Shown: in pieces, positions 31,155-45,333 of the stretch
Position numbering within the stretch: position 1 is the first letter of the stretch
Layout: each line of letters opens with the position of its first letter
DNA from: Photobacterium profundum SS9
GTDB taxonomy: Bacteria > Pseudomonadota > Gammaproteobacteria > Enterobacterales > Vibrionaceae
Length of the DNA stretch: 64,000 nucleotides
Reading direction: 5' to 3'
Assembly (NCBI RefSeq): GCF_000196255.1
Contig: NC_006370.1
Span: 2,369,411-2,433,410 of the forward strand
Program-made: the position numbers and the translations under genes
The notes under the pieces: generated by a model
Databases searched by the model: none
Seen by the model: the letters and a program-made list of their open reading frames with translations, nothing else
What the model was told of the DNA's origin: nothing

Positions 31155-31178
31155 AATGGCACTTATGTGCCATTTTTT
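31155..31178 (+). terminator. Terminator of ebgR
   Basis: A perfect 8-bp stem (31155-31162 with 31167-31174), loop TTAT, then a T tract. Confidence 0.85.
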
Positions 31179-31264
31179 ATGCCTATCGCAAACAGCTTAG
31201 ACAGACCAGAGAATAAACTCTAACTAAGTTAAAAAAGAAGACTTACTCATCTATTATATTTGTA

Positions 31265-31283
31265 TTTTACTAAAATTTAACTA
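31265..31283 (+). promoter_or_regulatory. Candidate EbgR operator 1
   Basis: TTTTACTAAAATTTAACTA is imperfectly palindromic around AAATTT, like LacI-family operators. A near copy stands 267 bases downstream, allowing repression by looping. No gene is seen between ebgR and ebgA (31132-31591). Confidence 0.45.
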
Positions 31284-31502
31284 GTATTCACCTTAAAGTA
31301 TAACTACATCCAGAAAGCACTCTGAATCGCTCTCAACAAACATTTCCCTTAATAACCGCCAAAAAGTATACCTCTCGCGTACATTAAACCATCGACCAGT
31401 CGATTTTTTCACTCCTACCACCTTTTTTATATGCTAAATGCTCATATTCTTTCCCGCCAAAAATGTTAGTCGGCTCACAAACTCAAGAACAAAATGTGAC
31501 CA

Positions 31503-31551
31503 AGTTAAAGTAAAACAGATTTACCAATTTATTTTACTAAAACTTTAACTA
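31503..31551 (+). promoter_or_regulatory. Candidate EbgR operator 2 with inverted half site
   Basis: The motif TTTTACTAAAACTTTAACTA (31532-31551) nearly repeats operator 1. A reversed version, AGTTAAAGTAAAA, lies at 31503-31515, so AGTTAAAG/CTTTAACT forms a long inverted repeat. It ends 40 bases before the ebgA start codon. Confidence 0.45.
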
Positions 31552-31552
31552 A

Positions 31553-35161
<3,609 letters not shown>

Positions 35162-35234
35162 CGCTGAATAACAACATGAAAAAACATACAAAATAAAAGG
35201 CACTGGCTTCTGAGAAGAAGATCACAACCTCTGC

Positions 35235-35269
35235 ACTCTCCACTCCATACCTACTAGGAAGTGGAGAGT
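35235..35269 (+). other. Intercistronic hairpin between ebgC and ygjI
   Basis: A perfect 10-bp stem (35235-35244 with 35260-35269) with a 15-base loop, not followed by T residues. It may protect the ebgAC mRNA end or lower read-through into the transporter gene. Confidence 0.55.
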
Positions 35270-35287
35270 TAAAACAAATATAATTAA

Positions 35288-36733
<1,446 letters not shown>

Positions 36734-36799
36734 ATACGCCCACCTGTATGGAAAGTAAGGCACAAAACGCCTGTAAATTTAACGACATACAGAATCAAT

Positions 36800-36835
36800 A
36801 GCCCTCATCGGTAGTATGCCTTTGAGGGCTTTTTA
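36800..36835 (+). terminator. Terminator of the ebg operon
   Basis: A perfect 8-bp stem (36800-36807 with 36823-36830), 15-base loop, then TTTTT. Confidence 0.8.
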
Positions 36836-36860
36836 GTGACTAGCAATGATTCAACTACTG

Positions 36861-36890
36861 CAATTAACTTTTAAATCAATAAGTTAATTG
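36861..36890. promoter_or_regulatory. Inverted repeat upstream of the GGDEF/EAL gene
   Basis: CAATTAACTT (36861-36870) and AAGTTAATTG (36881-36890) are exact reverse complements ten bases apart, 110 bases ahead of the start codon. The spacing of about two helical turns between half-site centres suits a dimeric regulator. Confidence 0.4.
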
Positions 36891-37000
36891 ACGACCATCG
36901 TCACAAACCGAAAATAAACCTTTGTAACTTGAAGCGCTATGCCATCATGTGTATATACTCTATAGAAATAGGGATTCCCCCCCCATTTTATGGATAATAT

Positions 37001-40000
37001 ATGAAAAAGGCTTTACTTCGTTTTATTGTATTACTGTTACCTCTGCTATCAATTACGATAGTAGCGACACTGTACATATATCATGAAGATGCTAACCAGC
37101 TAGAACTACGCATTCAGGAAAAAGAGCTTACGAAACATCAATCCGTTCTTCATATCACCCGCTTGCACTTCACACCGATCATTGATGATTTACGCTATTT
37201 AACGGCAAAATCACAAGAACTGGCTTTCACTCCGGGATTAACACAAGAACAAAAAGATCGGATGCTAGAAACATTTATGCGTATCATGAAAACAAGAAAT
37301 CATTACGATCAAATACGCCTTATCAATGCAAATGGCATGGAAGTTCTACGGGTTAATAAAAAAGGTGACGATATCGTTATAGTTGCCGATGATAAACTTC
37401 AAGATAAAAGCAAGAGACCTTATATTCAAAGAGGCCTTCAGGTGCCTGTAGGCAGTTTTTATACTTCGCAATTCGATCTAAATGTTGAAAATGGTAAGAT
37501 TGAAACTCCCATTAAACCCATGCTGCGCTTTGTTAGTCATTTCAACTCAAATGGCGAATCTTGGTTAATCACATTAAATTATCTAGGTAATGATTTTTTA
37601 AGCCAAATACAACAAGAATATAACTGGGGGCAAGGTGGTGGAAACTGGCTTGTCAATAACAATGGGCAATGGCTTTTAGGTCCAAATCAAGACAGTGCTT
37701 GGCAATTTAACTTAACCCAAAACATCGGCGCCAAAGACTTCTTCCAGCAATACCCTAATATTTGGGACGAAATAGGTAAAAAGAAACACGGTCAAATACG
37801 CACTGGTGATTACCTTTATACCTATTCTCGCTTCTTTTCTGGGAAAGAATTAAGCAGTACCAAGTTATTTGTACTTCCTTTTGAGGGGGCAGATTTACCT
37901 TGGACGGTCATTTCAAGAGTCAACATGGCAAGTTTAGTAACTGAACTCTCTTTTTCTCAACAACGTATCATTAAATTTGCCACCTTTGGCATTCTTGTAA
38001 TGGCATTAATAGCCGGCTGTATCGTACTTGCTTGGCACCTATTCCAACAATTAATACATGAAAAAAAATTAAAACAAGAAATTGAGGACAATGCTCAACG
38101 TTACGCTTCAGTATTAAAAAATGCACCTGATGGTTTAATGACGCTAAATAATAGGTTAGAAATAACGGCTTTAAATCATTCAGCTGAACGAGTTTTTAAT
38201 ATTACTGATACCGCCGAAGCCATAGGAAAAAACATTTATGACATAGTCCATGATAAAAAGGCAAAAAATATTCTAAACCAACTCATTTATCAAGTTCAGC
38301 TTGCTATGGCAGATGGTAACAATACCCCAATTAAGGCTAGTATCCAGCTGCCGAATCACACAAGCATAAAATATGTCGCTCTTATTGCTAGTGAAACCGT
38401 TTTTAGCTCAACCAGTGAAATTTTGCTTCATATTAGTGATGTCACAGATTGGATTGAAAGAGAGCTAAAGTTAAAAAGTCTATCTCATGCAGTAGAGCAA
38501 AGTGACAATACTGTTCTTATTACAGATAAGAACGGTATTATTGAATATGTAAACCACTCTTTTGAAGCGTTTACTGGTATCACCTCAGCTCAGGCGGTAG
38601 GACGAGATTCACGCACTTTAATGAAGGGGTCTAATGAAACAACCAGTGAAATAAAGCATATTCGTCAACAATTAAAAGCAGGAAGAACAATTAACCGCGT
38701 TATTACACGGAAAAAATCTGATAATACGGTTTGCTATGAAGACGAAACTATTTCACCAATTCGTAACGATACCGGGAAAATAAGTCACTACATATCGACG
38801 GGAAAGGATATTACAGAGCGTGTGCTGTTTGAAAGTAAGCTTCATAAACTCGCTCATTATGACCTTTTAACTGAACTACCTAATCGTCTACTTCTCCTGC
38901 AACACATTGAACAAGCCATCACGAACGCAGAAGAGATGAAAACATCTGTTGTCGTATTCAATATAGATCTCGATTATTTTAAAAAAATAAATGATTCTCT
39001 TGGTCATGATGTGGGTGATAAAGTATTAATCACCATTGCCAAACGCATTACACGTTCACTTCGAGATGAAGACGTTCTTGCTCGTTTAGGGGGCGATGAG
39101 TTTGCCATTTTAATTCAGTCGGATACCTCATCGCAAAGTATTGCTACTCTGGCTGAACGCATTATAAATAATATTTGTGCCTCTTTATCTATAGAAGAAA
39201 AATCATTATCGATTACAGCAAGTATGGGTATTGCCGTTTACCCTGAAAATTCTGTAGATAGCGATGCCTTATTAAAAAACTCTGATATTGCACTTTATCA
39301 CGCTAAAGATCAGGGACGTAATCGATATTGTTTTTTCACCCCCCAAATGGGTATAGAAAGTGTACAACGTCTTCAACTTGAATCTGACCTACGTAAAAGT
39401 CTAGGTACTGATCAGTACACATTTTTTTATCAACCTAAAGTGAATGCTAAAACCCATAAAGTATGTGGTATTGAAGCATTATTACGTTGGAAGAACGAAG
39501 AAGGTCAGATCCAGTCTCCACTAGGGATCATTCCGATTCTCGAAAATTCAGGACTTATTGTTAATGTTGGCGAAACGCTGATCAATCAAGCCTGTGAACA
39601 GTTAGCAATTTGGCAAAGTAACGGGTTAGACCTACACTTTGCATTAAATATATCTGCACGCCAATTATTACATTCAGACATCGTAGATACTGTGTATAAA
39701 GCCGTTACTATGTCAGGCTGTAATCCCCACTACCTAGAGTTAGAAATAACGGAAAGTGTTGTCATGGCCGATGTGAAGTTAGCCTTCGATAAACTCATTA
39801 AATTAGAAGCTCTTGGTGTGAAAATTGCCATCGATGATTTCGGTACGGGATACTCTTCACTCGCCTACCTTAGTCGATTCCCAATACATATTTTGAAGGT
39901 AGATAGAGAGTTTGTTCAAGACCTGCCAATGAACAAAGATAGCGTTACAATCACGCGTTCTATTATTGAACTTGCACATAACTTAGGCATGCTCGTTGTC

Positions 40001-40162
40001 GCTGAAGGCGTAGAAAATGAAGGTCAAATTAAATTCTTAACGGGTATTGGCGTTGAAGAATTTCAAGGCTACTACTTCGGAAAACCTATGCCAATCGATG
40101 AGTTCGAACTGAAATTTATCACTGATAGTAGAAACACTGAAAGTATTCTGGATGAAACCTAG
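37001..40162 (+). CDS. Membrane PAS-GGDEF-EAL cyclic-di-GMP enzyme
   Basis: A 1053-residue sensor. TM1 (about 7-27) and TM2 (about 325-350) enclose a periplasmic double-Cache-like domain. Two PAS domains follow (about 370-480 and 490-610). The GGDEF domain has an intact GGDEF at 697-701 and the EAL domain an intact EAL at 825-827, with DDFGTGYSSL and other catalytic residues kept. Both synthesis and breakdown of c-di-GMP are therefore possible; the net activity cannot be read from sequence. A c-di-GMP riboswitch gene lies at 58.2 kb. Confidence 0.92.
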   Translation: MKKALLRFIVLLLPLLSITIVATLYIYHEDANQLELRIQEKELTKHQSVLHITRLHFTPIIDDLRYLTAKSQELAFTPGLTQEQKDRMLETFMRIMKTRNHYDQIRLINANGMEVLRVNKKGDDIVIVADDKLQDKSKRPYIQRGLQVPVGSFYTSQFDLNVENGKIETPIKPMLRFVSHFNSNGESWLITLNYLGNDFLSQIQQEYNWGQGGGNWLVNNNGQWLLGPNQDSAWQFNLTQNIGAKDFFQQYPNIWDEIGKKKHGQIRTGDYLYTYSRFFSGKELSSTKLFVLPFEGADLPWTVISRVNMASLVTELSFSQQRIIKFATFGILVMALIAGCIVLAWHLFQQLIHEKKLKQEIEDNAQRYASVLKNAPDGLMTLNNRLEITALNHSAERVFNITDTAEAIGKNIYDIVHDKKAKNILNQLIYQVQLAMADGNNTPIKASIQLPNHTSIKYVALIASETVFSSTSEILLHISDVTDWIERELKLKSLSHAVEQSDNTVLITDKNGIIEYVNHSFEAFTGITSAQAVGRDSRTLMKGSNETTSEIKHIRQQLKAGRTINRVITRKKSDNTVCYEDETISPIRNDTGKISHYISTGKDITERVLFESKLHKLAHYDLLTELPNRLLLLQHIEQAITNAEEMKTSVVVFNIDLDYFKKINDSLGHDVGDKVLITIAKRITRSLRDEDVLARLGGDEFAILIQSDTSSQSIATLAERIINNICASLSIEEKSLSITASMGIAVYPENSVDSDALLKNSDIALYHAKDQGRNRYCFFTPQMGIESVQRLQLESDLRKSLGTDQYTFFYQPKVNAKTHKVCGIEALLRWKNEEGQIQSPLGIIPILENSGLIVNVGETLINQACEQLAIWQSNGLDLHFALNISARQLLHSDIVDTVYKAVTMSGCNPHYLELEITESVVMADVKLAFDKLIKLEALGVKIAIDDFGTGYSSLAYLSRFPIHILKVDREFVQDLPMNKDSVTITRSIIELAHNLGMLVVAEGVENEGQIKFLTGIGVEEFQGYYFGKPMPIDEFELKFITDSRNTESILDET

Positions 40163-40279
40163 GCTTTTATTTACAATAAGCGTCTAAAATGAAAAAAACG
40201 TCCATACTTAAGCTATTAAAGCTTCTATTCAGCAAGAGGCTGACTTAATATATTCAAGATATAATAAAGGGGCAGCATT

Positions 40280-40630
40280 ATGAGCTTTAGTGATTATTTA
40301 GATGATTTTATCAAGCAACGCGATCAACGCCCTCAATCAACAGCCTCTAGTCAACCATTCAGACGCCAACCGGCACCATCAGTGCAAGATGCAACAAATC
40401 AGAGCAAAGCACGTGAAGCTATGGCGCGGGAACAAGAAGAAGCATCTGAGCGTGCGACAGAAGAAACAAAGCAACCTCATACACGCATTCATGGTCGCTG
40501 TATGACAGCTCAAGAATTATATGCACTTGACCAACAAAAAGTAGAAGCGATACCTGTTAGTCAATCACGTTTAGACTATATTCAACAATTAAAGAAAGAC
40601 CTAAAGCTGAAAAAAAACTCGGAATCTTAA
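40280..40630 (+). CDS. Small hydrophilic protein of unknown function
   Basis: A 116-residue protein rich in Gln, Glu, Arg and Lys, largely disordered or helical by appearance, with no motif I recognise. It has an AAAGGGG ribosome site before its ATG and a hairpin terminator after it. It follows the GGDEF/EAL gene by 117 bases on the same strand. A functional link is not shown. Confidence 0.6.
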   Translation: MSFSDYLDDFIKQRDQRPQSTASSQPFRRQPAPSVQDATNQSKAREAMAREQEEASERATEETKQPHTRIHGRCMTAQELYALDQQKVEAIPVSQSRLDYIQQLKKDLKLKKNSES

Positions 40631-40688
40631 ATCAACGTCTTTTATAATTTAAAAAATTAACACCAAAGCTTATAGGTTTAGCGCATTC

Positions 40689-40710
40689 AGCTGGTTTATC
40701 ACCAGCTTTC
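40689..40710 (+). terminator. Hairpin terminator after the 116-residue protein gene
   Basis: A perfect 7-bp stem (40689-40695 with 40701-40707), loop TTATC, with only a short T tail. Confidence 0.5.
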
Positions 40711-41384
40711 TAATACTAGAATAACGACGCTCTATGCATAATTAACGTTAAACTGACAAAATAGTTCATATTGTCTTTATTATTGATAACCCTTACCCTA
40801 CTTATATAACAAACATTATCGATAAAACATTCTTCCAAATTTGGTCTTATACATTCAAATGCTCCAATTAGAGCGAAAAATGAACTATTTACAGCGATTA
40901 GATTTCTTACAGATTAAAAGATGAAATTTAATTTACTAAATATTATTGAACCTCACCTAAAAGGAAGCATAAATACTCTCTGCTTATTTCACTGTTTATT
41001 TTGTATACGGCATCAGTACAAGTTTAACTGACGCTTTACACAACAATGGCTATATAAAGCATATTTCACAATGCTAAATAGCATCCATCCACATGATTAG
41101 TATGGATTTTTTATATTAAGCATTTAGAGGAGATTAATAAAACAGCGTTTATTTTACATATCTACCCATATAAACCCACACATCAGGCCAATCTTAATAT
41201 CTACACATCCATCACAATAAAAAGCATTTAATGCAGAATCAAGAAAAGAGAATAACAATTAATTAACAGTTAAAACATTCCAGCTCGGCAAGGCCTACAC
41301 TATTAGTGCGCTTTGTACAATATAGGCACAAGAGATTTTAGCGGTTAATATTGGCCATTAAGAAAAGTATGAAAAGACTAAATC
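40711..41384. other. Long AT-rich region upstream of gltS
   Basis: About 670 bases with no gene, RNA gene or strong long repeat that I can support. A weak inverted repeat GCTTTA...TAAAGC lies near 41032-41060. The gltS promoter is presumably in the last 150 bases. Confidence 0.35.
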
Positions 41385-42608
41385 ATGAATACTACAATTC
41401 AAATAAACGAGCTGGAATCTTTGCTCATTGCGATTATTGTGCTTTTTCTTGGCTACTTCATTAATACGAAAGTAACGGTTCTTCGGAAGTATAATATTCC
41501 AGAACCTATTGTAGGAGGCCTAATAGTCGCGGTTATAATTGCTTTAATACATCAGCAAGGCATCGATATTACTTTCAAACTCAGTATTAAAGACACTTTA
41601 ATGCAGATGTTTTTTGCTACCGTTGGCCTAGCCGCAAGCTACAAGCTACTGGCAAAAGGTGGTTCACGCGTATTTTTATTTTTAGGGTTGGCAACGGTTT
41701 TCATCATCATCCAAAATGCAGTTGGTGTAACACTAAGTACCTTACTTGGCTTAGACCCTATTATTGGCTTAATAGTGGGCTCAATAACACTGTCTGGCGG
41801 ACATGGTACAGGTGCTGCTTGGGCACAAAGCTTTGCAGCAGATTACAATCTACACGTTCTTGAACTGTCTATGGCCTCTGCAACATTTGGCTTAGTGATG
41901 GGCGGAATTATTGGTGGACCTGTCGCACAGCGCCTGATTAACAAACACAAATTGAAGTCATCGTTTGGTGATGGTGAGCATCACCATATTAAACATCCTG
42001 ATCTGATTACTTATAGCGATAAAGAAGAAGATCGTATTACGTCAAAGAACACCATTGAAGTACTGTTCATCTTGTTGATCTGTGTTGCAGGTGCTGCACA
42101 TGTGAAGGAACTTGTTGATAGCTTTGGTATTTCTTGGCTTCGTATCCCTGACTTTGTTTATGCATTGTTTATTGGCGTTTTTATCACCAACATTTGTGAA
42201 ACAACAAAAGTTTATAAGATCAATAGTGAAACGGTTGATGCATTAGGTACCATTTCATTATCACTCTTTTTGGCAATGGCCTTAATGAGTCTTAAGTTGT
42301 GGGAATTGCTTGAATTGGCTTTACCAATGCTGATGATCCTAACAGTACAAACGGTCGTACTTGCTGCGTTTGCGTATTTTGTTACCTTCCGTGTTATGGG
42401 TAAAACGTATGATGCTGCGGTTATTGCTGGTGGTCACTGTGGTTTTGGTATGGGTGCCACGCCAACGGCAGTGATGAACATGGGGTCTTTAGTGTCACGT
42501 AATGGACCATCACCTCAAGCTTTCATGGTTGTTCCTATTGTTGGTGCTTTCTTTATCGACATAGCGAACTTGATAGTTTTACAAGGCTATTTAAGCTTTA
42601 TTCAGTAG
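41385..42608 (+). CDS. gltS: Sodium/glutamate symporter
   Basis: A 407-residue inner-membrane carrier that imports glutamate with sodium. It has about ten helices in two inverted halves. The typical re-entrant loop motifs SGGHGTGAAWA (about 138-148) and GGHCGFGMGATPTAVMNM (about 348-365) are intact. It is a single gene with a long upstream region and a strong terminator. Confidence 0.93.
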   Translation: MNTTIQINELESLLIAIIVLFLGYFINTKVTVLRKYNIPEPIVGGLIVAVIIALIHQQGIDITFKLSIKDTLMQMFFATVGLAASYKLLAKGGSRVFLFLGLATVFIIIQNAVGVTLSTLLGLDPIIGLIVGSITLSGGHGTGAAWAQSFAADYNLHVLELSMASATFGLVMGGIIGGPVAQRLINKHKLKSSFGDGEHHHIKHPDLITYSDKEEDRITSKNTIEVLFILLICVAGAAHVKELVDSFGISWLRIPDFVYALFIGVFITNICETTKVYKINSETVDALGTISLSLFLAMALMSLKLWELLELALPMLMILTVQTVVLAAFAYFVTFRVMGKTYDAAVIAGGHCGFGMGATPTAVMNMGSLVSRNGPSPQAFMVVPIVGAFFIDIANLIVLQGYLSFIQ

Positions 42609-42647
42609 CACTTTGCATTCATGCTAAATTGCGTGACTGACAAATAG

Positions 42648-42702
42648 CGAAATATCAAAGGGGATGACATTGTCATCCCCTTTTTTTTGAGGTGATATTT
42701 CG
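42648..42702 (+). terminator. Strong nested terminator after gltS
   Basis: The core hairpin is an 11-bp perfect stem (42658-42668 with 42672-42682) with a three-base loop and a T tract. An outer 10-bp inverted repeat (42648-42657 with 42693-42702) wraps it, so the whole block is a double-layer palindrome. Confidence 0.85.
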
Positions 42703-42890
42703 TGATATAGCACTCATCACGGAAGATGTTGGTCAATAACGAACAAACGGTACACAATGAAAGCCATAAATTTCATACCTCATTTGTTACGTTTGTTGTA
42801 ATCTAGTCTTAGTGTAGAAATGAGATACAGCACGCATCCATTGTCATTATTTGGACACAACTTTTACGCATTCATAGGTAGAGATGAACA

Positions 42891-43163
42891 ATGAAAAAGA
42901 ATAAAAACAAGAACAACAATGACGCAAAATTACTGAAGAAAGCCATGGAACTAGGTTTTTCATTCGCTAAAAAGCAAGGATATGGAGACTTAGAGAAAAC
43001 CGTTTCATCCACAGAACGTGTTGAATGTATTTATCGTTTACTTATCCAAAGTAAACAAATTACCCCTCTTGCCGTTGATCAAGAAAATGGCGTGAATATG
43101 AAACATAAGTTGGTGCTTTGGATCACTCGTCTACTACCACCTGATCACGAATTACTACAATAA
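42891..43163 (+). CDS. Small basic protein of unknown function
   Basis: A 90-residue protein with a Lys/Asn-rich start and a helical remainder, without membrane segments. It resembles short Vibrionaceae proteins annotated only as domains of unknown function (possibly DUF5062), but I am not sure of the family. It stands alone between two terminators. Confidence 0.6.
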   Translation: MKKNKNKNNNDAKLLKKAMELGFSFAKKQGYGDLEKTVSSTERVECIYRLLIQSKQITPLAVDQENGVNMKHKLVLWITRLLPPDHELLQ

Positions 43164-43209
43164 TTACCGTAAGACTAACCGGTATTATCCGCTATATCAT
43201 TTAGCGCAC

Positions 43210-43250
43210 AAAAATCAGCAAACAGGTTTTACATTGGTTGCTGATTTTTT
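43210..43250 (+). terminator. Terminator after the 90-residue protein gene
   Basis: A perfect 12-bp stem (43210-43221 with 43238-43249), 16-base loop, ending in TTTTTT. Confidence 0.8.
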
Positions 43251-43383
43251 GTATCTCGCTTTTTATAACAACACGTTACCTAATTCTTTGCCTTCGTTGC
43301 AATTACAACAAACAAATATTGCCACCTTGTTTACAGCCATGTAACTTATTATCATTACTCAGATAATATCAAGGATGGTCATA

Positions 43384-44181
43384 ATGCGTCGTGTCGTATT
43401 TAATCAAAAAGGTGGGGTTGGTAAATCCAGCATTGCAGCTAATTTGGCAGCCTTAAGCGCGGCTAAAGGGTATAAAACATTATTGATTGATCTGGATGTT
43501 CAAGGTAACAGTAGCCACTATTTAGGCTACGACGTTAACTCTGAGAGTAAACAAACCATAGCAGATCTATTAAACCAAACCGTTGGCTGGTTTAGTGTTT
43601 CTACCCCTGTGATTGAGTTCCCCCAACCCACGTCGTTTACTAACCTTGATATTATTCCATCTAGCCCACGATTAGAAAAAATCGAATCGGAATTAGAACG
43701 CCGCTATAAGATCTATAAGCTTCGCGATGCGCTAGATGAATTAGACAAGCGGTATGAGCGTATTTATATCGATACCCCACCTAACCTAAACTTTTTCAGT
43801 AAAGCCGCCTTAATTGCCGCTCAGCGCTTACTTATCCCCTTCGACTGCGATAGCTTTTCACAGCAAGCACTCTTAACGTTACTCAATAATGTCTCTGAAT
43901 TGCGCGAAGACCATAATCCAACACTCGAGGTTGAGGGGGTTATCGTCAATATGTTTAATGCTCAGGCTAATTTCCCAAAGAAAATCATTGCTGACTTGAA
44001 GGATCTCGGATTACCGATTCTTGAACCTTATCTGCCTCAGTCGATAAAAATGAAAGAATCGCATTACTATCAAAAGCCACTTATCCATTTACTGCCGACA
44101 CATAAGCTCACGAAAAGTTTTGAGCAGTTATTCATGACACTTGAAAAAAGTGCGCCCGTGCTAGCTGAAGTAGAAACATAG
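43384..44181 (+). CDS. Orphan ParA/MinD-type ATPase
   Basis: A 265-residue P-loop ATPase with the deviant Walker A KGGVGKSS (9-16), the DLDVQGNSS segment (Walker A') and the IDTPPNLN motif, as in ParA and Soj proteins. I start it at MRRVVFNQ, eight bases after AAGGA; an upstream ATG would overlap that site. No parB or parS-like gene is next to it and no origin features are seen. It may position a cell-pole or other cargo rather than DNA. The next genes are tRNAs. Confidence 0.85.
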   Translation: MRRVVFNQKGGVGKSSIAANLAALSAAKGYKTLLIDLDVQGNSSHYLGYDVNSESKQTIADLLNQTVGWFSVSTPVIEFPQPTSFTNLDIIPSSPRLEKIESELERRYKIYKLRDALDELDKRYERIYIDTPPNLNFFSKAALIAAQRLLIPFDCDSFSQQALLTLLNNVSELREDHNPTLEVEGVIVNMFNAQANFPKKIIADLKDLGLPILEPYLPQSIKMKESHYYQKPLIHLLPTHKLTKSFEQLFMTLEKSAPVLAEVET

Positions 44182-44425
44182 CATTACCGTCAAATAATCA
44201 TTGATGACAACTGGTGGATTACTAAAAACACTGTCAGTCGTCATCAACATCACTGCACTAACATTGTAGATTGAACATCAATAAAGTTATCGTCAATCTC
44301 TATCATCATGATAAATCTAAACAACTTTCACTCAATTAATTCGTCTTTTCACGCTCATACAGCCATCAAACTGGTTACTCTGCGAGCAAATGAATGCAAA
44401 TTAATAAAAAAGCGATCTCAAACAC
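44182..44425. other. Gene-free stretch between parA-like gene and tRNA promoter
   Basis: About 240 bases, AT-rich, with no feature I can support. A frame that reads across it into the first tRNA (44308-44523) is not a gene. Confidence 0.4.
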
Positions 44426-44454
44426 TTGCGCGAAATTCATCGAATCGCTACTAT
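44426..44454 (+). promoter_or_regulatory. Promoter of the tRNA-Val array
   Basis: A -35 box TTGCGC (44426-44431) and -10 box TACTAT (44449-44454) with the ideal 17-base spacer stand 34 bases before the first tRNA. One transcript can cover all four genes. Confidence 0.6.
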
Positions 44455-44487
44455 TCTCTTGTTCTCAGAAACGGAACAAAACAATTT

Positions 44488-44564
44488 GCTCGCTTAGCTC
44501 AGTTGGTTAGAGTACTTGCATGACATGCAAGGTGTCACTGGTTCGAGTCCAGTAGCGAGCACCA
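44488..44564 (+). tRNA. tRNA-Val (GAC), copy 1
   Basis: 77 bases including encoded CCA. The acceptor stem pairs GCTCGCT with AGCGAGC; the anticodon stem CTTGC/GCAAG holds loop ATGACAT, giving anticodon GAC. Valine identity bases A35, C36 and A73 are present. Position 32 is A, facing U38, and G10 faces U25. Confidence 0.95.
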
Positions 44565-44609
44565 AATTTTAGATAGCACGCAATAGCTTGTTATTACACA
44601 GTACAATTT

Positions 44610-44686
44610 GCTCGCTTAGCTCAGTTGGTTAGAGTACTTGCATGACATGCAAGGTGTCACTGGTTCGAGTCCAGTAGCGAGCACCA
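44610..44686 (+). tRNA. tRNA-Val (GAC), copy 2
   Basis: Identical in sequence to copy 1. It starts 122 bases after it, with a spacer that is also repeated between later copies. Confidence 0.95.
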
Positions 44687-44731
44687 AATTTTAGATAGCA
44701 CGCAATAGCTTGTTATCACACAGTACAATTT

Positions 44732-44808
44732 GCTCGCTTAGCTCAGTTGGTTAGAGTACTTGCATGACATGCAAGGTGTCACTGGTTCGAGTCCAGTAGC
44801 GAGCACCA
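44732..44808 (+). tRNA. tRNA-Val (GAC), copy 3
   Basis: Identical to copies 1 and 2, again at 122-base spacing. The 45-base spacer before it differs from the previous one by single bases only. Confidence 0.95.
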
Positions 44809-44852
44809 GTTTTAGATAGCACGAAATAGTTTGTTATCACACAGTACAATTT

Positions 44853-44929
44853 GCTCGCTTAGCTCAGTTGGTTAGAGTACTTGCATGACATGCAAGGTGT
44901 CACTGGTTCGAGTCCAGTAGCGAGCACCA
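44853..44929 (+). tRNA. tRNA-Val (GAC), copy 4
   Basis: Identical to the other copies and 121 bases after copy 3. It is the last of the array and is followed by the terminator at 44951. Confidence 0.95.
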
Positions 44930-44950
44930 AATTCTCTTAGAGATACATCA

Positions 44951-44975
44951 AGCCTGCTTTTCGCAGGTTTTTTTG
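44951..44975 (+). terminator. Terminator of the tRNA array
   Basis: A stem of CCTGC (44953-44957) with GCAGG (44963-44967), extended by a G-T and an A-T pair, followed by seven T residues. Confidence 0.8.
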
Positions 44976-44994
44976 TATCTGATGTTTATTGCTA

Positions 44995-45165
44995 TAATTC
45001 CTTCTCACCTCACCAATCTAACAACGTAATACCATTCTGGATAAGTAAATGGTCAGATAATTGCGTAGGAAAAATTGATAATAACAAGGCAGAAATTGAA
45101 GTAACTAGTGGTTCTAATTATAAAATTTCTAACGCAGTTATAAGTAATTTTAACCAGCAAGAATG
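44995..45165 (+). pseudogene. Possible C-terminal remnant of an unknown gene
   Basis: A frame without a start codon reads about 55 residues (including PFWISKWSDNCVGKIDNN) to a TGA at 45163-45165. Composition looks protein-like, but I recognise no family. It sits between the tRNA terminator and transposon debris, so it is probably a broken gene end. Confidence is low. Confidence 0.25.
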
Positions 45166-45191
45166 ATCAGATACTTGTCTAGATTGGTATA

Positions 45192-45248
45192 ATGACTAAC
45201 TGTGAATTCAAATGGAAACACTTTGCCCCTGAAATCATCCTTTGCGCC
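45192..45248 (+). pseudogene. IS6-family transposase, N-terminal fragment
   Basis: From the ATG the frame reads MTNCEFKWKHFAPEIILCA, which matches the conserved beginning of IS6/IS26-type transposases (FKWRHF-PEIIL pattern). The next residues no longer fit and a stop follows at 45279-45281. The remaining 200 residues of a transposase are missing, so this is a fragment joined to foreign sequence. Confidence 0.5.
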
Positions 45249-45249
45249 G

Positions 45250-45333
45250 GCGTTGGTATGGCTCGACACCAATGGCTTTAAAGCGCGCAACTTAATTGGT
45301 GGTTATCGCACTTACAAGTTTGCTAAAGCTTAG
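45250..45333 (+). pseudogene. C-terminal remnant of a rhodanese-type oxidoreductase
   Basis: In a frame shifted from the IS6 fragment, the DNA reads LDTNGFKARNLIGGYRTYKF before a TAG at 45331-45333. The G-F-x-V/A-x-N-L-x-G-G-Y pattern is the usual end of the rhodanese domain in CoA-disulfide reductase-like proteins. It suggests a deletion that fused an IS end to the tail of such a gene. Confidence 0.4.

Noticed and set aside
40711..41384. Possible small RNA or riboswitch before gltS
   Set aside because: I could find no conserved aptamer, terminator-antiterminator pair or strong stem in this AT-rich stretch.
44308..44523. 71-codon frame running into the first tRNA-Val
   Set aside because: It overlaps the tRNA promoter and the tRNA itself, and shows no protein-like features.
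44488..44929. Regular 122-bp repeats that might suggest a CRISPR-like array
   Set aside because: The repeated unit is a complete tRNA-Val gene with its spacer, and no cas genes are present.
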